Origin: Gorsachius magnificus
Lineage: Eukaryota; Chordata; Aves; Pelecaniformes; Ardeidae
Length of the DNA: 64,000 nucleotides
Direction: 5' to 3'
Assembly (NCBI GenBank): GCA_034008185.1
Contig: CM067104.1
Location: forward strand, 1,889,799-1,953,798
A program made the translations under genes and the position numbers. Of this stretch, positions 21,607 to 30,300 are shown one piece after another (position 1 is the first letter of the stretch; each line of letters opens with the position of its first letter). The notes below the pieces were generated by a model. The model saw only the letters and a list, made by a program, of their open reading frames with translations. It did not search any database and was not told the origin of the DNA.

Positions 21607-23487
21607 CACTTGTCCAGCCAATTATTCTCTATTTAATTTGAGCTGTGGACTAATTAAGCAGCAAAGGAGACTGTGAGAAAGAAGTATTCATGAAGGGGAA
21701 TACTGAACTGGAGCGTGGCTTGTGTGGAGAAGTTGTGGAGGGTCCCAAAATTCATCTCTAAAAGTGATTTCACAAATGCTGGAGGATTCCAATCAATATA
21801 AATATAGAGATTATAATTTTTGTATTTTTGTTTTTAATTTGCAGAGGGTTTCCTGCTTGAAATCAGTTTTGGGGTTGTGAAACTAGCGTTTTGACAAAGT
21901 GAAAGAATATGAATTGACAAATTAACCTGTCCCTCAGTGTAGGAGGAAAAGGATAAGAGAATATTATTTTTGAAAAAATGAGCATTTCTGTAAAATTAGA
22001 ACTTTTTTTAACCTATTTAACATTTGGCTCGTCGGATGATGTGTCTGCCATTGATGGCCTTGCATTGCAGAGCACGTCTGCAGCTGAGGTGCTTGGTCAG
22101 CGTGTGAGTGGATTGAGTGCAGCCAGATACTGTTGTCATGACTTAGTCACTGATGATAAAAACTGAATGTACTACTGTAGTAAACTTTGTGTTTCCAGCT
22201 TGAAGTGTAGTCTCTTGACCTTACTAATAATTCATTCAGCAAGCTTTTTAAACTATAATTTTTACAGGATACTGGATTGTAGATCAGAGCACATGGACAG
22301 CAAAAATTGTCTTCTAGACGCAGTTGGAAGGAGGCAGAAGGGAGCACGTCAGAATTTTTAATTTGCCCTTTCTCCTTGCCTCCTTTTGAGGGCAACTTCT
22401 TAGGTTTGTGGGCTTTGGTTGGTTTGTTTTTTTGTTTTTCCTTGCTTACTTTCTCTAATCTCTTTATTACAGACTGTTGTGCATTTATCTCGGTATGTTT
22501 TCCTGAGGCAGGCCCAGTATAGGATTGATGGATGGCTACACAGTACATGATGTTAGCTTTGCGGGGGAAGAGCCTGGAATTCCGGTTGCAGATGTGGAAT
22601 TCTGCCGTGCAGGTGGGAGCTCTGGGCAGAGAGTTCTGCGTGCCCCCCCAGGGTTAAGCTGACGTCTCTCTGAATGGCTAGCGAATCGCAGATGTGTCTG
22701 GGTTGTCTGTGTGCTGCCCCATCTTTGTGTTCTGGAGTAGGGTATTGGATGCTGGATGCCAGAAATCAGGGTTTGTCTCTACTGGGAACTCACTGTTTAC
22801 AGCTGATGTAGTAGCAACTGACTTCTTTTAACTGTTTAAAGTGGAGCTAAAGGTAAAGAGTTAATCAAAACCCCTCGTGTTCAGAGAAGCTCTTTGGAAG
22901 GTAGCGTCTTGCCTAGCTGTATGCTGACTAAATTTGCAACACTATTGTGTAGTAAGTGGTTAAGTTGAAAGGTGATTACCATGATGACTGAAATAGGAAA
23001 ATTCAGTGCATTCATCTGCCAAAATCAGCATGCCAGGGTTCAAAGTTCTGTATAAAGTGTTAGGGAAAAGTAGCTTCCAGCAGTAAGAATCACACTTTTT
23101 TTTTTTTTCCTTTTTTTTAGTGAATAGCAAGTGTACAAATTTAAAGTCGTAAGTTGTGAACACTGGAAAACTCAATTGTGATATATACCGTAAACATCTT
23201 AGTAATATATGCTAGTGTTGCCATTAGAATGAATGTAAGTGGCAGTTAAAATAACTGTGAAAACTTTCATCTTCTGATTTCTTAGCCAGATAACCCGTGG
23301 CGACTTCTTATTCAGTAGGCATTCTCTATCAACTGCTTTGAGAACACTCATATCTATTTTTATAAATATATATATAAAGCCAGAGTTGTCATTTCTCTAA
23401 CTTATTATTCAGCTTGGCGATTGCTTTGATTTGATTCATAACACAATATAATGTATTTATGCAGTTAACTGTTCATTTCTACGCATG

Positions 23488-23527
23488 TTATATATATACA
23501 TATATATATATATAAAAAAAAAAAAAA
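23488..23527. repeat. AT microsatellite followed by A-run
   Basis: A TATATA stretch with one CA interruption passes directly into 14 A residues. Its length is probably variable between individuals. Confidence 0.9.
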
Positions 23528-24276
23528 CCAAAATCATTATTCGCTTTTAAACTACCTGTACTGGGTTTGGGAGGTTTTTTTAATTTAGTAAAAAAATCGT
23601 TGATCACGTCTACAGTTTAGGGATGCTTACAGAACCCTTCTCCATTTATTTCGATAATGCTACGTTTGTTGGAATGATAGAGAAGTTTAAATATTTAAAA
23701 AGCGTTGAAGTTCTGAACTGAAATCAAAGTTAACTGTTAGTCATTTTAAAGGCGATAAAACAATTACTGCAGTCAAACTGGAAAAAACAAACCTGTATGA
23801 TAGTCGCAGATGTTTAGGATGGATGTGCACGGTCACTGCGAAGTTGAGTTAAGTGCTGGGATGCTGACAGCTCTTGTGGGCTGTTCGCTGCTCCGAGCAG
23901 GAGCGGTTTGGGATGAGGCTCGTGCAGGTGCCGATCGCTGGCCTCCGTGGCGAGGGCAGCGTGCTAATTCTGATCCACGCAGGCATCCGCTTTCAGTGCC
24001 GCGCGTAGAATAACCTTGCAGTGCTGAAAGTGTCTGAATTTTTAACAGTTGTGAAATGTAACTTCTTCATTTTATTAGTTTGGGGGGGGGGAAATTAACC
24101 GCAGTTCAATCTTTCTTGTAAGGCGATTGGAAAAACTTGACCGTGGAAAGGATGCTTTGTACGTCCTGGTTGTGTGTTTTCCAGCAGCAGATTATGGCTC
24201 TGTATGCAAATAAGTCTGTAAACCTGTTGGCTTTTTCCAGCATATTCAAACTTTGATCAGGTTAGGGCACTAGTAA

Positions 24277-24285
24277 TTATTTATT
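24277..24285 (+). promoter_or_regulatory. AU-rich element nonamer in LARP4 3' UTR
   Basis: TTATTTATT at 24277-24285, embedded in TTATTTATTTAATAA, is the optimal tristetraprolin/ZFP36 binding nonamer. It is the only complete one I found in this UTR; the other ATTTA copies are isolated. Regulation through it is inferred from the known TTP control of LARP4 in mammals. Confidence 0.65.
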
Positions 24286-25111
24286 TAATAACCCACATGC
24301 AAGGATTTAACATTAGTGTTTCCCTTCTCCCCCCTCCCCCGCTGCCATTTGTAACTGTGGTTTTGGTTTTTTTCCTTTTTTTTTTTTTTTGGTTTTTTTT
24401 TGTTGAGGGGGGGAATAACCAAGTAAATATAAAGGCTGTGAAAACCATAGTTTTGTGTGCAAGTTCTCCTGCAGTACTTGTATTGCATGGCAAACTAACT
24501 TAGATGGGCTAGCTGCTACATTCTCATCCCCGGGATGGACTCAGGCAAGTTGTCGTGTCTCTCCCCACCAAGTTTGCCTGTTCTGACAGACTGGGGGAAA
24601 CAGGGACAAAGCGATCGTTTGGGAGCCGGACCGGCTGCTGGGACGGCTCAGTGATTTCATTGGAGCTGTGTCCTGTTACCAGCAGAGGTGAAGCTGTCCC
24701 TTGTTCAACAGCGATGTTCAGTGTGCACTTGAAGTGACAAATAACCAGTTCTCCGTGGTTCCTTCTTGGTAGCTTAACCACATGATGTAAAGACAAATTT
24801 TCCTACTCTGCTGATACTAAATACCAGAAGGTGCAAATCACATGCAGCTTTCAGTTTCAGGAACTGTGACTTGCTTTCCGAGTTGTCGACTTTTGTTAGC
24901 CACAGAAATATCCTTCCCCAGTTAAGTTCTTTTCCAAATTATTGTGCACGGAAAAGATTGGGCCGCTCTCTTGTACTTCTGCTGGGGAGTGAAAAGAGAA
25001 GTAATTATTTGCATGTGATAGTAAAATTAAAAGTGCAAAATTTTTTTTCTTTTGATTTCTAAAGTTAAGTTAGTTTTATAGTATCTTACATTCCTGCTAT
25101 CTTTGGTTTTG

Positions 25112-25217
25112 TTTTTTTTTTTTTAAAAAAAAAAAGTTAGCCTGGCACAGTATGATGGTGCAGTTTTAGCAGTAGGTTTAAAAAAAAAAAAAAGAAAAAA
25201 AAAAAAAAAGAAAAAAA
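25112..25217 (+). repeat. T13-A11 tract and interrupted A36 tract in the 3' UTR
   Basis: Thirteen T (25112-25124) are followed immediately by eleven A (25125-25135). After 44 bp comes a 38-base block with 36 A in runs of 14, 15 and 7 broken by single G (25180-25217). In RNA the U run can pair with either A run. The A block may be an old retroposon tail, but no element body is recognisable upstream. Confidence 0.9.
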
Positions 25218-25633
25218 GTAACCCACTCTATTAACCAGAAGAGAAAGGTGATACTGTGGCAGATCAGTAGCAAATAAGTGACTTAATCAATGCTTTACTG
25301 TAGTTAAATAGCTATGGCCTTACTACTTTGTCAATATCAGCTTAATTGTCTTGGAAATGTCTGCTATTTTTACTGTTACCCAAGTGGATGTTCACCTGGG
25401 GTAAAATATCTGGTATGTACAGATGATATTTTAAATTTGTAAAATGCGCCATTGTATTACAGACGATGCAACAGAAATGCACTTCGGGGGGAAATTGCTT
25501 CTGATAAGTTTTTTTGTAAATCCTTGATTACTACAGATATGCAATAGACTTTTTGTTTCTAATTTTGATATTTCCTTCTGAAACATAAGATTGTTGCCAT
25601 TAATCTGAATGATTTATCATGCTCTTCTTTGTG

Positions 25634-25641
25634 TGTATATA
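25634..25641 (+). promoter_or_regulatory. Pumilio response element candidate
   Basis: TGTATATA fits the Pumilio consensus UGUANAUA exactly. It is a single site in AT-rich sequence, so chance occurrence is possible. Confidence 0.4.
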
Positions 25642-26096
25642 TTACATATAGTCTGAGCTTCCTTTAGAATGGTACATAATTTTGGTTTGTTGTAGTATTT
25701 TAGTTGGCTCTTCTCTGAAGTGCCTTTAGCATAGGCACTTCAAGAGGTTAACTGAGTCTGTTTTTAATGTACAGTTGGGAGGACTTGAAATGGAGTTAAA
25801 GCAACTTATTTCTGAAAAATCCATCTGCAAACTAACCTGTAACAACTTTAAAATTTTATATTTAAGAACCAGAGGTTTATTTTTATGGAGCTTCAGTTAT
25901 GGATACAGTTTCCAAAAATGCAACTTCAAATGTAAACAGACTGTGCATAAATGGTTTTTGTTCTAATTTTTATAGAATACAAAATATTCAGATAATATAT
26001 TGAGCTCAAGTTACTACAGACATCTTGTTCCTCCCGGATGAATCCAGCTTCCCCTTGGCATTTATGATCTCTCTTCAAAGCGGTAGGGCTTCAGTG

Positions 26097-26196
26097 AAAG
26101 GACAAAAAAAGCAACCTATCTGGCTTCTATACTTTTGTCTGTTCTGAAAGGAGAAAAAAAGCAACCTATCTGGCTTCTATACTTTTGTCTGTTCTG
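26097..26196 (+). repeat. 50-bp tandem duplication in the LARP4 3' UTR
   Basis: Unit 1 (26097-26146) and unit 2 (26147-26196) are identical except for one base (C at 26103, G at 26153). Each contains an A7 run followed by GCAACCTATCTGGCTTCTAT. The flanks share no further similarity, so this is a simple two-copy tandem duplication, recent or an assembly artefact. Confidence 0.95.
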
Positions 26197-26340
26197 GTAT
26201 ATTCCTGTTGTCAAAACTGTCCAAAACAAAATTTGTGTAAAGTAGGTTCATGCTTTAAATGTTAAAATGATAATACATGTATTTGTATTTGTTTTTGACA
26301 TTGCCAAGGTGCTATGGGAAATTGAAATAACAGTTAGAAA

Positions 26341-26346
26341 AATAAA
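26341..26346 (+). terminator. LARP4: Main polyadenylation signal of LARP4
   Basis: AATAAA is followed by an A-rich cleavage zone (26355-26390) and then by a GU-rich stretch (about 26416-26437, TGTGTTGCTGTTGTGATGTT) that could serve as a downstream element. No other AATAAA was seen between the stop codon and the DIP2B island. Confidence 0.8.
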
Positions 26347-26365
26347 GCTGATTTAAAAGAAAAAA

Positions 26366-26834
26366 AAAAAAACACATAACAAAAAAAAAACAAACCCCAA
26401 CAACCTCTTAATTGCATGTGTTGCTGTTGTGATGTTGAACCGGCTCTCTTCTTTTCTAGATACCTCAAATTGTCCAGGGTGCAAGCATTTTAGCAAATAC
26501 TCATTGCTCTGCAGCAAGCCTGACCTTTGTGGTTTTGCCCCCGCTCTGAGGGATGGAATTAGTAGAGCTGTGGGTGTCCGGGAAGGCTGTTAGAACCTGC
26601 CCGTGATCCGAGATCCCTCGTAACCCTCCTCTCCTCCTCTGGCTGTCCCGGGCACTGACCTCGGCCTTCTCTGAGAAGCCGAGTTTGAGGTACACTTTCC
26701 TTCTCAAACAGGACAGGCAGACAACGCTGAGGGAGGTTTTGTTGTTGGTTTTTTTTTGTTGTTGTTTTTTGGTGGTTTTTTTGGGGTTTTTTGGGTTTTT
26801 TTTTCTTCGGAAGGTGTTTCCAGCTCCCTCTGAA
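26366..26834. other. Short LARP4-DIP2B intergenic interval
   Basis: Fewer than 500 bp separate the LARP4 cleavage region from the DIP2B CpG island. The interval holds A-rich stretches, the GU-rich downstream element, unremarkable sequence around 26460-26730, and a T/G tract at 26734-26807. No exon is recognised. Confidence 0.75.
26734..26807 (+). repeat. T/G-only low-complexity tract
   Basis: Almost every base is T or G on the plus strand, with TTG and GGTTTTTT modules and T runs of 6-10. It lies about 390 bp past the LARP4 poly(A) signal and just before the DIP2B island. Confidence 0.9.
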
Positions 26835-27060
26835 GCTCTCCTGAAGGAGAGGGGTGCCCGCCCCTGAAGGAAGCGCGGGAAGGGGCAGCCTCCCCCTGAG
26901 GGGGCGCGCGCGCCGGGCCCGCCTTGGGAGGCACCTGAGGGGCGCCGAGGGGAGGGCGGGAAGCGGCGGCCTCCCCTGAGGGGAGCACGGGCGGTCGCGC
27001 TCCCGCTGAGGGGTCTCCCGCCCCAGCAGCGCTCCCGAAGGCCGCACCGCACCGGAGAAG

Positions 27061-27102
27061 CGGCTCCGGTCCCTTCGGGAGCGGCTCCGGTCCCTTCGGG
27101 AG
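27061..27102 (+). repeat. Perfect 21-bp tandem duplication in the DIP2B 5' region
   Basis: Two adjacent identical 21-bp units (27061-27081, 27082-27102) each contain CTCCGGTCCCTTCGGGAG. Within each, TCCC-TTC-GGGA can form a small GC-rich hairpin, so a transcript would carry two identical hairpins upstream of the CGG tract. Confidence 0.9.
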
Positions 27103-27130
27103 CGGCGGCGGCGGGGCTGCTGCGGCGGCG
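27103..27130 (+). repeat. DIP2B: Short interrupted CGG tract in the DIP2B 5' region
   Basis: (CGG)4 at 27103-27114 is followed by a GGCTGCTG interruption and (CGG)2CG at 27123-27130, 60-90 bp upstream of the candidate ATG. In humans the 5' UTR CGG repeat of DIP2B is the FRA12A fragile-site repeat; this is the corresponding position, short and interrupted. Confidence 0.75.
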
Positions 27131-27138
27131 AGGCCGGG

Positions 27139-27153
27139 CCGCCAGGGGGCGCG
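27139..27153 (+). promoter_or_regulatory. CTCF-like motif at DIP2B promoter
   Basis: CCGCCAGGGGGCGCG matches the CTCF core at 13 of 14 positions, in plus orientation, 38 bp upstream of the candidate ATG and just after the CGG tract. Together with the minus-strand site at 2543-2557 it brackets LARP4 in divergent orientation. Confidence 0.6.
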
Positions 27154-27191
27154 GGGGGGGGGGGGAGCGCGACGGCGCTCCGGGGCTCAGC

Positions 27192-27336
27192 ATGGCGGAG
27201 GTGGCGGCCGCTCCCGCTGCGCCCGCGATCCGGAGCCCCCGGCGCTGAGCCGGAGCCGCGCCGAGCCGGCGGCCGGACCTGCCTTCCCTTCCCCCCCCCC
27301 GGCGGCCGTGGGGGTCTCCTCTGGAGCTCTCCGAAG
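27192..27336 (+). CDS. DIP2B: Candidate DIP2B exon 1, disrupted as assembled
   Basis: The ATG at 27192 has A at -3 and G at +4 and reads MAEVAAAPAAPA, similar to the MAERG start of human DIP2B. The last codons before the donor GTGAGG (27337), in the same frame, read LELSE plus one base (27321-27336), matching the family end (ELELSE-G) and the phase required by exon 2. Between them lies an in-frame TGA at 27246-27248, and the conserved segment that should precede LELSE (family EVRAxLAELE) is absent. Adjacent G13 and C10 runs suggest collapse or sequencing error. Alternatives: a rearranged true exon, a distinct start elsewhere, or chance similarity of a 16-bp end. Confidence 0.55.
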
Positions 27337-30300
27337 GTGAGGAGCGCTGGGCCCCCGCCGGGATCCCGCCTGCCCTGCCCTGCCCTTGGGGCGCCGGCCC
27401 GGCTGCCACGGCCTCCCGCCGTCCGGGGCGGGGGGAGCCTCCGTGTGAGAGGGCCGGGATGGGGGGGCGGGCAGGAGCGGAGCTCGGCGTGGGTTTGTGG
27501 GAGAGGAGGCCCGGGGCGAGGGCCGGGGGGGCGAGGCGCGTGAGGGAGGTGCCCGGGGGGGGGTCGGGGGCCGAGGAGGCCGGGACGAGGGATGGGGGGG
27601 GGGAGGCGGTGGAAGGGGCCCGGGGGGAGGGGGCCGGCGGTGTGGGGGAAGGAAGGGCCCTGCCTGCGGCTGGGGTGGTGCCTGGGGGGGAAGGAGTGCG
27701 GGGTGCTTCGTGTGTGCGGGGGGGATCCCCCGCCTGACGCCTTTGCTCGTCGGGGGTGATTCCCCTCGGGAGGGTTTTCCTTCTTGTGGCCTCTTTCCTG
27801 TACTTTCTAAGCCAAGGACGTGTAATGGGAGGGAGAGACTCCAGGGACAGCCAGTGGTCCTGGGGTGGGGGAGCCGAAGCAACTTTGGGTACATAATGAA
27901 GACGTAGCCGACGTTCTCTCCACTTTCTGAATAACTTCTTTGCATAGCCATAACCGGGAGAGAGCATGTGCTTTTTTTTTTCGTTTGTTTCCTTTTTTGC
28001 ATGGGTATGTCTTTGTTTCCTAGTGCTTCAAATGCTGTTCTCAATATAGCTTTGTTGTAGAGTTCCCCTTGTGAAGCCGGAGGGTGAGGGATGAATCTGA
28101 GGTAGAGGGTGAAGGTTGCAGAGCAGGTAGCTCTGTTTTGCATATCTTTAAATTTCCTCCCTCTGCCAGGGTACAGAACTTGATGCCATGATCAGTGGCT
28201 TCTTAGGTGGGCTTACTGTGTGGTTGCAATAATCTCCTATTATTAAAACTTGGGGAAAATCAAGTTTCAGTAACATTTTTCTTTACTCTGTTGCTTTGTC
28301 CCAGAACATGTAGTGCATAAAGGAGACCTATTTACTGTTTTGAAGATTAGGAATTCATTCACCGAGCTGGGTGCTGTCAGCCCCCGCTGCCCACGTTGGT
28401 ATACTGGGCTCGATATTTTGCCAGATGAAAAGGCCACGGTGGCACTTCCTTAACACAGTTTCTTTGTGGCTGAACTTTTTATGTTTGCTGGTTTTGGTTT
28501 TGTTTTGGTTTTGTTTTGGTTTTGTCAAATATTTTTCAGATATACTTTCTGCAAACATTTAACTAAAGTGATAATGCTATCTGGTGTTTGGTTTTGGGTA
28601 CTCCATGATAACAAAGAATTGAAGAACATTCTCTCATCTTGCTCAAAACGTAATATGAAATGGGGTTTTTTATTTTTTTTAAGAATTTGCTGAACGTTTT
28701 AAGTACTTGCTTGTCTTTTCTGAAACTTGTTTCCTGTGATACTGGAAGCCCATTATAGTTTGACCCTGTAATATATAGTACTGCAAACTGAAAAAAAAAA
28801 AAAAAAAAAGAAATCCTTTTGCTAGGATGGCTGGCTGTGACATCATGCTAATCTTTACAACCTTCTCTAATAGCTTAAACCTCGGTGCTACAGAGTGAAG
28901 TTTTCTATATTATTTCAGTAATTCTCTGCATGTTAAGTCCACTGCCCCTTTGTGGATTTAATACTCAAATTTCTTAATAGGCGTATTATGGATTTGTTTG
29001 TGCAAATCACTTTTTCTATCAAAAAAAGCAGGAGTACAACAAATTTTGTATGACTTGTGTCCCCAAGCTCTTGGAAACATATTTCAGGGTATCTCGTTGC
29101 TGAGATAAGAGGTCTGACCTGTAAAGGATCCGAGTGAGTCAGTGAGGTAATGTCATTGTGTAGTTCTTGAAAAATACGCCCTAGTTTCAGCCTTAAGCTT
29201 AAAGATTTTAAGGTGTATGTGTGCATTGTTCAGCTGAATACAACTATGGACTGTTTATAGTAAACTGTTGAATAGAGGCATTTTATTTAAAATGGCAGTA
29301 ATGCTTCATGTGTAACTGATTAGTTCTTGCTCAGATAAGAACACTTGATCCTTTTTCTCCCACCCCCTTGTTGCAGCTTTATTTGTCTCTAAGCATGGGT
29401 GTTGACTATGTAAATGTTTCTGTTGGGTTTTCTGGGCAAGAACCCCTCGCTTTTGGAACAGGAGAGGAACTGCACTTGCAGTGAGTTCATGCAAGTAGCT
29501 CGGGGTCCCTGACAGCAGGAACTGGGAGATTGCTGCATCCTTGATACGAGATCCTATGGTGGGGAATACCTGAGCACTGCTTCAGGTGCAGGAGGCTGCA
29601 GGCTAGGAGCATCAACAAGTTGTGTGCTGAGACCCGCGGTGAGCTTTGTGCAGGGCTGCGTTACCTTTAACCACCACGGGGTAGAGAATTTATAACAATA
29701 TGGGGGAAATGGAATATTAAAATCTTACCTGGCGTTACGCTTGTGAAAGATGCTGTGTCAGCAAGTAGGATACAAAGTGGAGCTGGATTAGTTTGATGTA
29801 TGCTTAAAATAGAAATCATAGTTTGCAATGATGAGCCATGAGACTTTCTTCAGAAACAATCTGTGCGGACGGAGCAACAGGACTAATTATACCTCTGCCA
29901 TCTCCAGATTATTCCTTGCTGAGCCTTGTGGTCAGCCTGGCAGTAACAGTAGCCCCACTCCTGAGTACACTTCAAATGTCTAAGCAAAATAGTGGAATGT
30001 GTTTCAGGAAACAGTAATTGTTTATTAATCAACAGAAATTGCATTTCTTTTCTTTTCTTTTATCATGTGTCTTTATTTGGCCTCAGTGATTGATTTGAGT
30101 CTAACTCATTTATTTCTAAGTGTAGATAAGAATTCAGTTGTCTTCTATCAACTACATTACACCCGGATCTTAAACATCACACTTTACAGAGCCATCTCAT
30201 TCCCTTACAGAAGGGATCAGTGTCATTGCCTCTAAGTAAAAATGTTAAACTAAAAATAAGTGTATATAAGCCATGAACTGGGTCGCGGAACTGTGTGAAA

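Larger units (their letters stand above)
21607..26365 (+). other. LARP4: LARP4 3' UTR (about 4.75 kb)
   Basis: AT-rich, non-coding sequence runs from the stop codon to the AATAAA at 26341. It holds several ATTTA pentamers, one full UUAUUUAUU nonamer (24277-24285), a Pumilio-type TGTATATA (25634-25641), an AT microsatellite (23488-23527), long A and T tracts (25112-25217) and a 50-bp tandem duplication (26097-26196). An ATTAAA at 25026-25031 could serve as a proximal poly(A) signal. A long 3' UTR agrees with mammalian LARP4, whose mRNA is reported to be controlled by tristetraprolin through AU-rich elements. Confidence 0.8.
26835..27720 (+). promoter_or_regulatory. DIP2B: DIP2B CpG-island promoter and 5' UTR
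   Basis: Extremely GC- and CpG-rich sequence with G runs up to 13 (27153-27165) and a 10-C run (27291-27300), around the candidate DIP2B start at 27192. It contains a 21-bp tandem duplication, a short CGG tract and a CTCF-like motif immediately upstream of the ATG. The island extends about 400 bp into intron 1. No TATA box is seen. The TSS is probably between 26990 and 27150. Confidence 0.85.

Noticed and set aside
26501..28143. Minus-strand open frames of 488 and 318 codons
   Set aside because: They overlap the DIP2B CpG island and have low-complexity Pro/Arg/Ser composition; part of them reads the T/G tract as Lys/Gln/Asn runs. They are shadows, not a divergent gene.
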